Source: Candidimonas nitroreducens (GTDB lineage: Bacteria > Pseudomonadota > Gammaproteobacteria > Burkholderiales > Burkholderiaceae_B). Taken from it: DNA of 64,000 bases. The stretch covers positions 248,001 through 312,000 of the forward strand of contig NZ_NJIH01000007.1 of the NCBI RefSeq assembly GCF_002209565.1. Direction: 5' to 3'. Made by a program: the position numbers and the translations under genes. The notes beneath the pieces are model-generated. The model ran no database searches. It had not been told where the DNA came from and saw only the letters and a program-made list of their open reading frames with translations. Numbering within the stretch: position 1 is the stretch's first letter; each line of letters begins with the position of its first letter. This document shows, in pieces, positions 1 to 7,835 of this stretch.

Positions 1-340
1 TGCGCAGGCCGCCCACCTTGAAATTCTCGACCAGGATATCGCTTTGGCGCACCAGCGCACGCACCAGGTCGGCGCCCCGCTGGCTGGCGATGTCGACGGC
101 CACCGACAGCTTGTTGCGATTGGCCGAGGCATAGTAGGCCGCCTCGGTCGTGTCCTGCCCTTGCTGATCCTTGACGTACGGAGGCCCCCAGGCGCGGGTG
201 TCGTCGCCTGTGCCGGGGCGCTCTATTTTGATGACCTCGGCGCCGAGATCGGCAAGGTTCTGGGTACACCAGGGGCCGGCAAGCACGCGGCTGAGATCGA
301 GGACACGGATGTCGGTCAGTGGAGCGGGACGCAAAGACAT
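1..340 (-). CDS. Class III CoA-transferase (CaiB/BaiF family), N-terminal part, cut by window edge
   Basis: Reading the minus strand from the ATG at 340 gives about 113 codons beginning MSLRPAPLTDIRVLDLSRVL, followed by AGPWCTQNLADLGAEVIKIE and, near the window edge, a DILVENF motif. These are the N-terminal Rossmann-type signatures of family III CoA-transferases, which move CoA between carboxylic acids. Only about a quarter of the roughly 400-residue protein is inside the window, so the catalytic Asp region is not seen. It is divergent from the nitronate monooxygenase/enoyl-CoA hydratase pair, which fits a small acyl-CoA catabolic locus. Substrate unknown. Confidence 0.85.
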   Translation of the reverse strand, partial: MSLRPAPLTDIRVLDLSRVLAGPWCTQNLADLGAEVIKIERPGTGDDTRAWGPPYVKDQQGQDTTEAAYYASANRNKLSVAVDIASQRGADLVRALVRQSDILVENFKVGGLR

Positions 341-587
341 AATGGGCAGTTTTGGGGTTCTTGGATCCGGATGAGGGATGACGATGACGGGAAAGAGCTA
401 TTGTGCCCCAAGTTGCGGCCCGGGATCCAAAGCCGCCGCCCATGCCGCGGACGGACGCCGGCGCCGGCCGGCCGAATGCGGCTACCATAGCGCTGACGCC
501 GGCCCAGGATACAAGCCCAAAACAGGCCCGATACAAGACCCGATACAGGCCCACGATACCGGCCCAAGATACAGGAGATACCGCCCC

Positions 588-1571
588 ATGCCCCACCCCC
601 TGGTCGAACAGCTCTACCGCGACCTCACGCTGCCCGTCATCGCGGCACCAATGTTCATCGTCTCGGGCCCCGAACTGGTGGTCGCGCAATGCGCCAGCGG
701 CATCGTCGGCTCGATGCCGGCGCTCAATGCGCGGCCGCAAAGCCTGCTGGCGCAATGGCTGGAACAGATAGACTCGGGCTTGGCCGGGCTGCGCAAGGCC
801 AGACCGCAATGCCCGCCCGCCCCCTACGCCATCAACCACATCATTCATCAATCCAACGACCGCCTGCAGGACGACCTTGCCGTGTGCGCGGAACACAGGG
901 TGCCCATCATTATTACCAGCCTGCGGGCCCCCGGCGAGGTGGTCGAGAAGGTTCACGCCTGGGGCGGCCGAGTCTTCCACGACGTCACCACCCTGCGCCA
1001 CGCGCGCAAGGCCCTGGAAGCCGGCGTCGACGGCCTGATACTGGTGTGCTCGGGCGCCGGCGGCCACGCCGGCACCCTCAGCCCCTTCGCTCTGCTGGGC
1101 GAGGTGCGCAAGATCTTCGACGGCCCGATTGCCCTGTCGGGTGCCATTTCACGCGGCCAGGACATACTCGCCGCGCGCGCCATGGGCGCCGACTTCGCCT
1201 ATGTGGGTACGCGCTTCATCGCCAGCACCGAGGCGCGTGCCCAGGAAGCCTACAAGAACATGCTGGTGCAGTCGCAGGCCAGCGACATCCTGTACACGCC
1301 GTTTTTCACCGGCATACCCGGCAACTACCTAAAGCCCAGCATCAGCGCCGCCGGGCTGGACCCCGACAATCTGCCGGCCCCGCAGCCCACCGCCACCAAC
1401 TTCGGCAGCACGCGCAGCAAGCCCTGGAAAGACATCTGGGGCGCGGGCCAAGGGGTCGGCAACATAGACAGCATCGAAGACGTCGCGCACATCGTCGCCA
1501 CCTTGCGGCAAGAATACCTGCAGGGCTGCGCAGCGCTGCACGACGGCTTTGCCCAACCCGGAATTGCATGA
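588..1571 (+). CDS. Nitronate monooxygenase (2-nitropropane dioxygenase-like) FMN protein
   Basis: A 327-residue TIM-barrel flavoprotein. It begins MPHPLVEQLYRDLTLPVIAAPMFIVSGPEL, written here as the APMFIVSGPELV FMN-site signature near residue 20, with a later glycine-rich phosphate-binding stretch (LVCSGAGGHAGT near residue 155) and GAISRGQDILAARAMGADFAYVGTRF near residue 185, of which GADFAYVGTRF is the diagnostic part. The family oxidises alkyl nitronates, but many members are broader FMN oxidoreductases or enoyl reductases. The ATG at 588 is chosen over longer upstream frames because ACAGGAGA lies 10 bases before it and family homology starts there. The stop overlaps the next ATG by four bases (ATGA), indicating coupling with the hydratase. 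Confidence 0.85.
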   Translation: MPHPLVEQLYRDLTLPVIAAPMFIVSGPELVVAQCASGIVGSMPALNARPQSLLAQWLEQIDSGLAGLRKARPQCPPAPYAINHIIHQSNDRLQDDLAVCAEHRVPIIITSLRAPGEVVEKVHAWGGRVFHDVTTLRHARKALEAGVDGLILVCSGAGGHAGTLSPFALLGEVRKIFDGPIALSGAISRGQDILAARAMGADFAYVGTRFIASTEARAQEAYKNMLVQSQASDILYTPFFTGIPGNYLKPSISAAGLDPDNLPAPQPTATNFGSTRSKPWKDIWGAGQGVGNIDSIEDVAHIVATLRQEYLQGCAALHDGFAQPGIA

Positions 1572-2320
1572 ACATGAACATGATCAAGACTACGCACTCC
1601 GACAAACGCTACGAGGTCCTGATCGACCGGCCGCAGCAACGCAACGCCATCAATGCGGCCATGTACACGGAAATGAAGGCGGCGCTGCTGGCCGCGGCCG
1701 CCGACCCGGAATGCCGGGCCGTCATCCTCAGCGGGGCCGGGGGCCACTTCACGGCCGGCAACGACTTGAAAGACTTCCAGGCGCCGCGCGACGAAAACGA
1801 CAGCCCGGCGCTGGCCTTTCTGCGCACCCTGGCCGACCTGGATATACCAGTGATCGCCGCGGTCGAAGGCCAGGCGGTCGGCATCGGGGTAACCTTGCTG
1901 CAGCATTGCGATTTCGTCTATGCCAGCGAGACGGCGCGCCTGCGCATGCCCTTCGTGGCCCTGGGCCTATGCCCGGAGGGCGGCTCCAGTCTGCTCATGG
2001 CGCAGATTGCCGGGTCGCGCAACGCGGCGCGCTGGCTGCTGGCGGCAGAGCCCTTCGACGCCAGGCAGGCCTGTGAGGCCGGGCTGGTCACGGCAGTATC
2101 CGCGGCCGGCCAGGCCCTGGCCGACGCCCGGGCCCAGGCCGACACCTTGGCCAAGCTGCCCGTGGCCGCCCTCAGGCTGACCAAGCACATGCTGAAACAG
2201 GCACAGCGCGAGCCGCTGGCGCGCGCCTTCGACAATGAGCGGGACAATTTCCGGGCCAGGCTGCAGTCGGCCGAGGCACAGGATGCGTTCCGGCGCTTTT
2301 TTGCGCGGGAAAAGGGCTAG
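1568..2320 (+). CDS. Enoyl-CoA hydratase/isomerase family protein
   Basis: A 250-residue crotonase-fold protein. The oxyanion-hole motif appears as GGHFTAGNDLKDF near residue 60 and the second one as VEGQAVGIGVTLLQHCDF near residue 100. The position of the second catalytic glutamate reads LGLCPEGGSS, so a Glu is kept. Start ATGAACATGAACATG overlaps the stop of the monooxygenase by four bases; either of the first Met codons could be used. The coupling suggests that the two proteins act on one CoA-bound substrate, but which one cannot be told. Followed by palindromic DNA that may end the transcript. Confidence 0.88.
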   Translation: MNMNMIKTTHSDKRYEVLIDRPQQRNAINAAMYTEMKAALLAAAADPECRAVILSGAGGHFTAGNDLKDFQAPRDENDSPALAFLRTLADLDIPVIAAVEGQAVGIGVTLLQHCDFVYASETARLRMPFVALGLCPEGGSSLLMAQIAGSRNAARWLLAAEPFDARQACEAGLVTAVSAAGQALADARAQADTLAKLPVAALRLTKHMLKQAQREPLARAFDNERDNFRARLQSAEAQDAFRRFFAREKG

Positions 2321-2333
2321 CGCGTTTTTGGTT

Positions 2334-2404
2334 CAGATGTTTACACCCGCCGCGCCTTTAAAGGCGCGGCATCAGGTGTGCCGTGAAAACTCGGTAAACA
2401 TTTG
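2334..2404. repeat. Nested inverted repeats after the hydratase gene
   Basis: The 22-base segment 2349-2370 (GCCGCGCC-TTTAAA-GGCGCGGC) is a perfect palindrome. It is flanked by a second pair of arms, CAGATGTTTAC (2334-2344) and GTAAACATTTG (2393-2403), complementary at 10 of 11 positions. No T-run follows the GC stem, so this is not a textbook intrinsic terminator. It may fold in the transcript end or bind a protein. Confidence 0.5.
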
Positions 2405-2474
2405 CACCGAAGTTGCTCTAGCCCGCTGAAACACTGAAATTGGCCGCGACTTGCCGCGGGCTTCATCTGTCTGC

Positions 2475-2524
2475 TTATGTTCCAGCGTTCCTATGTTCCG
2501 CCGCTCCTATGTTCCGGCGAGCTC
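2475..2524. repeat. Three tandem copies of a ~16-base unit
   Basis: TTATGTTCCAGCGTTC, CTATGTTCCGCCGCTC and CTATGTTCCGGCGAGCTC follow one another. The shared core is TATGTTCC-G/A-GC. It lies in the 426-base non-coding stretch 2321-2746, which holds no other gene I can support. Confidence 0.6.
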
Positions 2525-2588
2525 GGATCCTTGTCCCGTTATTGAATTGCGCACTGCAGCAAATCTGCATCCCGAAATGATCCCATAG

Positions 2589-2626
2589 GCAAGAGCCCTG
2601 GCCGAGGTCTGGGCCGGGGCTCTTGC
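2589..2626. other. Strong hairpin without T-tract
   Basis: Arms GCAAGAGCCC (2589-2598) and GGGCTCTTGC (2617-2626) are perfectly complementary, and the GGCC pair inside extends the stem. The sequence after it is GCAGGAAAG, so there is no U-tract on the plus strand. Possible Rho-dependent end or structural barrier upstream of the next gene. Confidence 0.45.
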
Positions 2627-2667
2627 GCAGGAAAGAGTGGACGTTCTGCAACACCCTGAGGCACATT

Positions 2668-2708
2668 AGGGAAAACCCTTGCTTTTATCCTAGGGTTTAC
2701 CCTATAAT
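2668..2708 (+). promoter_or_regulatory. Sigma-70 promoter with two AGGG-N4-CCCT operator-like repeats
   Basis: TTGCTT (2679-2684) and a perfect TATAAT (2703-2708) are 18 bases apart. Two inverted repeats, AGGG-AAAA-CCCT (2668-2679) and AGGG-TTTA-CCCT (2692-2703), bracket the -35 and overlap the -10, with centres 24 bases apart. This looks like a promoter controlled by a dimeric repressor. It drives the 77-residue protein at 2747. Confidence 0.7.
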
Positions 2709-2746
2709 TCATACATCAACACAACAGCCTTACTTAGGTGAACAGC

Positions 2747-2980
2747 ATGTCCAGCATAACCTACTACGAATACACCCGTTTGAGCGATTCCATCGAGCGC
2801 ACTGTTACGCGCAACGCGCTGAGCTGCGGCGAGTCGGTTTCGATTGCGACAGCCCTCAAGTCCGCTTTCTCCGCCATCAAGCGCGGCCTGGTGGGTTTTG
2901 CCGAATTCTGCTCCGACGTCGGCGCCACGATGGCCGAAGCCCGCGCCCGCGGCATGTACTACGGCGGTACCCGCTGGTAA
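2747..2980 (+). CDS. Small 77-residue protein of unknown function
   Basis: Starts MSSITYYEYTRLSDSIERTV and ends with a basic/aromatic tail ARARGMYYGGTRW. No signal peptide or clear membrane segment; the middle (ALKSAFSAIKRGLVGFAEF) could form an amphipathic helix. The ATG at 2747 has AGGTG 7 bases upstream; a GTG at 2738 would add three residues. It has its own near-consensus promoter with paired inverted repeats, which argues for a real and regulated gene. I do not recognise a characterised family. A large inverted-repeat element follows it. Confidence 0.65.
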   Translation: MSSITYYEYTRLSDSIERTVTRNALSCGESVSIATALKSAFSAIKRGLVGFAEFCSDVGATMAEARARGMYYGGTRW

Positions 2981-3073
2981 TCGGCCAAGCAGGGCAGGTA
3001 GGCTGGCAAGCAATTTGCTTGTCGGCACAAACTGCCCCGCACTGCCAACTGCCGGCGCAAGCACGGCGCGAAA

Positions 3074-3136
3074 CGAATTCGCGATCAAAAAACAACTACG
3101 CAAAGCAACACCGTTGTCTTTTTGATCGCGAATTCG
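3074..3136. repeat. Inverted-repeat element, copy 1 (GATCGCGAAT family)
   Basis: Arms of 18 bases, CGAATTCGCGATCAAAAA (3074-3091) and its exact complement (3119-3136), enclose a short core in which ACAAC and GTTGT also pair. A related element occurs at 26749-26824, also just behind a gene. The right sides of the two copies share TTTTTGATCGCGAAT-CG-ATAAAA with few differences. REP-like dispersed element or terminator-type structure. Confidence 0.7.
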
Positions 3137-3139
3137 CAT

Positions 3140-3170
3140 AAAACGCCCGGGTGCTCAGCCCGGGCGTTTT
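3140..3170. terminator. Bidirectional intrinsic terminator at the end of rep
   Basis: AAAACGCCCGGG (3140-3151), a 7-base loop and CCCGGGCGTTTT (3159-3170) form a 12-bp stem with A- and T-runs on either side. The rep stop codon (3155-3157, minus strand) lies in the loop, so the terminator overlaps the gene end. Confidence 0.85.
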
Positions 3171-5224
3171 AGCAAGGCCTTCAGCATGCTCAGGCGCTGC
3201 TTCGGGCTCAGGGCCTGGGTGGCGGGATCTTCTTCGATCTTCGCCTCGCCCAGGCCCATTTCTTCGATGAACCGCGACGGCTCGCGCACCACGTCTTCGC
3301 GCGCGCGGCGCCGCTTGCGACACCAGCTCAGGTGCAGGCTGCGCTGCGCCCGCGTAATGCCCACATACATCAGGCGCCGCTCTTCCTGGATGCGCTGCTC
3401 CAGCGATTCGGCGGCCTTGGCCGGATCCCCGTATTCTTCATCGCGCCCCATGTGGGGCAGCAGGCCCTCTTCCACCCCGGCCAGATAGACGTGCGGAAAC
3501 TCCAGGCCCTTGGAAGCGTGCAGGGTCGACAGCTTGACCGCATCGGGCTCTTCGTCCTCGCCGCGCTCGAGCATGGTCACCAGCGCCACGTGCTGCACCA
3601 GATCCAGCAGATTCAGCCCATCTTCCTCGGCTTTGCGCTTGAGCCATCCCACCAGTTCCAGCACATTCTGCCAACGCGTCTGCGCCGGCCGCTCTTCCAG
3701 GGTGTCATATAGATAGCGCTCGTACTGGATGGCACCGAGCAGATCGTCGAGGATGGCGCCCGCCGGTTCGGAGGATTTTGCCTCCCCGGCTGCGCGCCCG
3801 CGCCCGGCGCGCCACTGCATGCGCCGGATGAATTCGCCAAATACCTGCAGCGGCTCGAGCTGCCTGGGCGCCAGGCCCTGGGCCAGCCCGATCTCGGGAA
3901 TTGCCGCGAACAGCGAAACCTGGCGTACGGCCGCGAACTCCCCCAGAACCTGCAGGGTCGTCTGGCCGATGCCGCGGCGCGGCGTGGTGACGGCGCGGAT
4001 GAATGCCGGGTCGTCGTCGTCATTGGCGATCAGGCGCAGATACGCCAGAATGTCCCGCACCTCGGCCTTGTCGAAGAAGCTCTGGCCGCCGGAAATCGTA
4101 TAGGGTATGCGCAGATTGCGCAGGGCCTGCTCTAGGATGCGGGCCTGGTGGTTGCTGCGATACAGCACCGCAAAGTCGCGCCACTCGGCACGGCGCTCGA
4201 AGCGCGCCGCCGACAGGCGCACGGCAATCGATTCCGCCTCGGCCTCTTCGCTGTCCATGGGCGTCACCTGTATGGGCTCGCCCGCCCCCAGATCCGACCA
4301 CAGCTTCTTGCCGAAGATATTCGGGTTGTGGCCGATGACCTGGTTGGCCGCCGCCAGGATGCGCTGCACCGAACGGTAATTCTGTTCCAGCTTGATGATG
4401 CGCAGGCCCGGATAGTCTTCAGTGAGTTTGGCCAGGTTCTCGACCGTGGCGCCACGCCAGGCATAGATGGCCTGGTCGTCGTCGCCCACCGCGGTGAACA
4501 TGGCGCGCCGGCCGGTCAGTAGCTGCACCAGACGGTACTGGCAAAGATTGGTGTCCTGGTATTCGTCCACCAGCAAGTATTGCACGCGCGCCTGCCAGCG
4601 TTCGCGCACCTCTGGGTTCTGTTCCAGCAGGCGTGCCGGCAGGCGTATCAAGTCGTCGAAATCCACCGACTGGTACGCCGCCAGCGTGGCATCGTAGCTG
4701 CGATACAGCCGGGCGGCCTCGACTTCCCCCGGCGTGGCGGCCGCGCGCTCGGCGGCGTCGGGATCCATCAGGGCGTTTTTCCACAGCGAGATCGTCTGCT
4801 GCACCGTGCGCAGCCGCCCTTTGTCGGTAGTGGCGAGCATTTCCTGGATGATGCCCAGCGCGTCGTTGGCATCCAGTATGGAAAACCCCGATTTCAGGCC
4901 GGCGTGGCGGGCCTCTTCGCGTAAAAACCGCACGCCCAGCGAATGGAAGGTGCTGACCGTCAGGCCCTTGGCCAGGCTGGAATCGACCAGCGTCTTGACA
5001 CGCTCGCTCATTTCGCGCGCGGCCTTGTTGGTGAAGGTCAGCGCCACCACATGGCGGCCCATATAGCCGCATTCACGCAGCAGATAGGCGATTTTCTGGG
5101 TAATGACCCGCGTCTTGCCGCTGCCGGCCCCCGCTAGCACCAGGCAGGGGCCGTCCAGGTAAAGAACGGCTTCGCGCTGCGTGGGATTCAAACCGGGGGC
5201 TAGGGTATGGCCAGGGGACATCAT
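3155..5224 (-). CDS. rep: ATP-dependent DNA helicase Rep (superfamily 1A)
   Basis: A 689-residue helicase. Walker A is AGAGSGKT (about residues 30-37), followed by motif Ia ALTFTNKAAREM, Walker B LLVDEYQDT near residue 220, GDDDQAIYAWRGA, the QNYRS motif, LHASKGLEF and VGITRAQ. The start LNPTQREAV and CGYMGRHVVALTFTN resemble Rep more than UvrD/PcrA. Rep unwinds 3'-5' at stalled forks and moves protein off DNA. Two ATGs in a row (5224, 5221) mark the likely start; a longer frame to 5287 begins with a poorly conserved, basic stretch and is not favoured. priA, a fork-restart helicase, is the upstream neighbour on the same strand. Confidence 0.93.
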   Translation of the reverse strand: MMSPGHTLAPGLNPTQREAVLYLDGPCLVLAGAGSGKTRVITQKIAYLLRECGYMGRHVVALTFTNKAAREMSERVKTLVDSSLAKGLTVSTFHSLGVRFLREEARHAGLKSGFSILDANDALGIIQEMLATTDKGRLRTVQQTISLWKNALMDPDAAERAAATPGEVEAARLYRSYDATLAAYQSVDFDDLIRLPARLLEQNPEVRERWQARVQYLLVDEYQDTNLCQYRLVQLLTGRRAMFTAVGDDDQAIYAWRGATVENLAKLTEDYPGLRIIKLEQNYRSVQRILAAANQVIGHNPNIFGKKLWSDLGAGEPIQVTPMDSEEAEAESIAVRLSAARFERRAEWRDFAVLYRSNHQARILEQALRNLRIPYTISGGQSFFDKAEVRDILAYLRLIANDDDDPAFIRAVTTPRRGIGQTTLQVLGEFAAVRQVSLFAAIPEIGLAQGLAPRQLEPLQVFGEFIRRMQWRAGRGRAAGEAKSSEPAGAILDDLLGAIQYERYLYDTLEERPAQTRWQNVLELVGWLKRKAEEDGLNLLDLVQHVALVTMLERGEDEEPDAVKLSTLHASKGLEFPHVYLAGVEEGLLPHMGRDEEYGDPAKAAESLEQRIQEERRLMYVGITRAQRSLHLSWCRKRRRAREDVVREPSRFIEEMGLGEAKIEEDPATQALSPKQRLSMLKALLKRPG

Positions 5225-5317
5225 GAAAAAAGCGGATCGGGTGCGGCGGCGCCATGCCGCCAAGCGGACGAGAACAATCAAAAACAAATACAGCAGACAT
5301 GATACGCGGACGGCACT

Positions 5318-7510
5318 TCAGATCTCGAGCGGATCGACTTCAAGTTGATAGCGCACGCGTAAACCGTCGGCCGCATCGGGCAGGCGCGGCATCCAGCGGG
5401 CCAGGCTGGCCTGCAGGCTGGGACGGTGGCGGCTTTCGACGAGCAACTGGGCACGCTCGATATTGGCCACCCGCACCACCCGCAGGGGAATGGGGTCGTA
5501 CAGGGACAGCGCGGCGCCGCACTCTGCGGCCAGCTCTTGCAGCAAGGTGCGGGCCCGGCCCAGGAATTCCAGCGCCACGGCCAGTTCCCGCGCCTCGGCC
5601 GTGAGCAAGGCCTGGTAGGCATAGGGCGGCAGGCCGATGGATTCCCGTTCGGCCAGGCTGTACTGCGCGAAGCCCGTGTAATCGTGCCGCAGCAAGGCCT
5701 GGTACACAGCTTGTTCGGGGTAGTCGGTCTGGACGATGACTTCGCCGCCGCGCACATGGCGCCCCGCCCTGCCCGCCACCTGCATGAGCTGGGCGAACAG
5801 GCGTTCGGGCGCGCGGAAGTCGTGCGCGAAAAGCATGGCATCGGCGTTCAGAACCCCGACCAGTCCCAAATTGGTGAAATCGTGCCCCTTGGCCACCATT
5901 TGCGTGCCCACCAGGATGTCGACCTGGCCGGCATGCACCTGGGCGAACAATTGCGCCGCGCTGCCTTTGCGGCGCGTGCTGTCGGCATCGATGCGGGCAA
6001 TGCGCGCCTGCGGGAAGAATTCGGCCAGGTGTTCCTCGACCCTTTGGGTGCCGCGCCCCATCGGGCGCAGATCCTGGTCGCCGCAGTCGGGGCAGGCGGC
6101 AGGCACCGGAGCCTGGTAGCCGCAATGATGGCAATGCAGGCGCTGGCGGTGCCCCGCCCCCATGCGGCCGGCGGCGCGGTGCAGCACGGTGTAGGCGCTG
6201 CACCGCGGGCACTGGCTGACCCAGCCGCAGGACGCGCAGCTGAGCACGGGCGCATAGCCGCGGCGATTAAGGAATATGAGGCTTTGCTCGCCGCGTTCGA
6301 GCCGCGCGCCCAAGGCCTCGAGCAACTGTGGGGAAAAGCCCTGCTGCAGCGCCAAGCGCCGGGTGTCGACCAGGCGGATCGCGGGCAGTTCCACTTGGCG
6401 GGCGCGCTGCGACAGGGTCAGCTTCAGATAGTGGCCGCGCTCGGCGTGATACCAGGACTCCAGCGACGGCGTGGCCGAGCCCAGCACCACCGGGATCCCC
6501 CTGTCGCGGCCCAGCCAGACGGCCAGATCGCGGGCCGAATAACGCAGGCCGTCTTGCTGCTTGTAAGAGGCATCGTGCTCTTCGTCGACGATGATCAGCC
6601 CCAGCCTGGGCAAGGGAGTAAAGATGGACAGGCGCGTGCCAAGCAGCACCTGTGCCTGGCCGCGCTGGGCGGCAAGCCAGGCGCGCAGGCGTTCGCCCTC
6701 GGCCAGGCCGCTGTGCAGCACCGCCAAGGCGGCCGGGGCGTCGGGCCAGCCCAGGCGCGACCGCAAGGATTGTTCCAGCTGCGGGGTAAGGTTGATCTCG
6801 GGCACCAGGAACAGCACCTGGCCGCCGCGTTGCAGCACCGGCTGGGCGGCGTGCAGGTAGACCTCGGTCTTGCCGCTGCCCGTGACGCCATGCAGCAACA
6901 CGGTGCGATGCCCTTGTATGGCGGTAATGGCGTGTACCGCCTCGGCCTGCTGGGCGTTCAGGCCCGGGGCCGGCTCTGCGGCGACCGCGTGCGGCGCCGC
7001 CGGCCGGCGCTTGTCGCTGCGCTGCACCGGGCCACCCGCCGACCGTGGCCCCTGGTATGCCGACACCTTGCGCAGGCTGGCCGGCAGCGCCGGCAGCATG
7101 ACTTCACCCAGGGGACGCTGGTAGTACTGGGCGGCAAAGCCGGCCAGCGCCAGCCAATCGGCAGGCAGCGGCGGCAAATCGTCCAGCACCTGTTCCACGG
7201 CCTTGATCGAAGCCTCGGCCAGCGCCGGCACAGCCGGTGTTTCCACCACAACCCCGACCATGCGGCGCCGCCCGAAAGGCACGATGACGCGGGTTCCCAC
7301 AGCAACGGGACAATCGCTGCGGTAATCGAACAGGCCGGGCAAGGGCACGTCGAGCGCCACGCGCAGCCACGACACAGCGGACGTGCCTTGCACGGCGAGG
7401 GGCTCTGTGGACGGGGCCGCAGGCTGGGCAGGCGTGCCCTCGCCCGGAACAAGAGCCGCATTGGAGCCAGGCACGCCGGCCCCCTTGGGATCAGGAGCCG
7501 GCGTAATCAC
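5318..7510 (-). CDS. priA: Primosomal replication-restart helicase PriA
   Basis: A 730-residue superfamily 2 helicase that loads the primosome on collapsed forks. Seen are the N-terminal DNA-binding fold (WLRVALDVPLPGLFDY), Walker A GVTGSGKTEVYLHA near residue 210, the DEEH box (IIVDEEHDASYKQQ), a zinc-binding cysteine cluster (CASCGWVSQCPRC, CHHCGY, CPDCG; about residues 420-470) and GTQMVAKGHDF. The furthest start is a GTG at 7510 with no obvious ribosome site. The first ~45 residues are Pro/Ala-rich and ahead of the conserved region, so the true start may lie further in. The stop is secure. An AT-rich interval with DnaA-box-like sites lies upstream. Confidence 0.93.
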   Translation of the reverse strand: MITPAPDPKGAGVPGSNAALVPGEGTPAQPAAPSTEPLAVQGTSAVSWLRVALDVPLPGLFDYRSDCPVAVGTRVIVPFGRRRMVGVVVETPAVPALAEASIKAVEQVLDDLPPLPADWLALAGFAAQYYQRPLGEVMLPALPASLRKVSAYQGPRSAGGPVQRSDKRRPAAPHAVAAEPAPGLNAQQAEAVHAITAIQGHRTVLLHGVTGSGKTEVYLHAAQPVLQRGGQVLFLVPEINLTPQLEQSLRSRLGWPDAPAALAVLHSGLAEGERLRAWLAAQRGQAQVLLGTRLSIFTPLPRLGLIIVDEEHDASYKQQDGLRYSARDLAVWLGRDRGIPVVLGSATPSLESWYHAERGHYLKLTLSQRARQVELPAIRLVDTRRLALQQGFSPQLLEALGARLERGEQSLIFLNRRGYAPVLSCASCGWVSQCPRCSAYTVLHRAAGRMGAGHRQRLHCHHCGYQAPVPAACPDCGDQDLRPMGRGTQRVEEHLAEFFPQARIARIDADSTRRKGSAAQLFAQVHAGQVDILVGTQMVAKGHDFTNLGLVGVLNADAMLFAHDFRAPERLFAQLMQVAGRAGRHVRGGEVIVQTDYPEQAVYQALLRHDYTGFAQYSLAERESIGLPPYAYQALLTAEARELAVALEFLGRARTLLQELAAECGAALSLYDPIPLRVVRVANIERAQLLVESRHRPSLQASLARWMPRLPDAADGLRVRYQLEVDPLEI

Positions 7511-7835
7511 GACACCGGCCCGATGCTGAACAATATTTAAAGTACTTTCTTAAAAGAAGCCCCGTACGCCCCACGCACAGCCGCTTTCCACAATTCATAC
7601 ACGCCTTGTGGATAACTTTGGGGAAAATTTGAAGAAGAACTCTGGGAAAGTCAATCCGCACTGGCATGAGGCTATTGTAAGAAACATTAAATTTGATATT
7701 TTTCTTTTAAATATCAATATATTATGAATTTCATTAAGATAGTAACTGAGCTTCTGGCATATCTTGTGCATAGCAATACGCCTATGTGCACAACTTGCAT
7801 CTCGCCCTATAAAAACAAGCGCTTAGCGGGGTTTT
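7511..7835. other. Extremely AT-rich hemE-priA interval with DnaA-box-like sites
   Basis: 7681-7740 has only 8 G/C in 60 bases, against a GC-rich surrounding. It contains a 9-bp inverted repeat TTGATATTT (7693-7701)/AAATATCAA (7709-7717). TGTGGATAA (7607-7615) is the complement of a perfect DnaA box TTATCCACA. TGTGCATAG (7765-7773) and TGTGCACAA (7785-7793) each match the box at 8 of 9 positions. No gene is seen here. The layout (AT-rich unwinding-type block flanked by boxes, next to priA) resembles an origin or a DnaA-controlled promoter; function unproven. Confidence 0.5.

Noticed and set aside
2589-2626. Intrinsic terminator
   Set aside because: The stem is strong, but no T-tract follows on either strand, so it is listed only as a hairpin.
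3155-5287. UvrD/PcrA rather than Rep, and the longer 710-codon start
   Set aside because: The LNPTQREAV start and CGY-RH motif order resemble Rep; the extra N-terminal 21 residues are basic and unconserved.
5426-7540. Open frame of 704 codons on the plus strand opposite priA
   Set aside because: It is the antisense shadow of priA, long only because of high GC codon bias. No ribosome site or protein family fits; priA motifs are complete.
7511-7835. Firm call of the chromosomal origin
   Set aside because: dnaA, dnaN and gidA are not in the window and GC skew cannot be judged from 64 kb, so it is reported only as origin-like.
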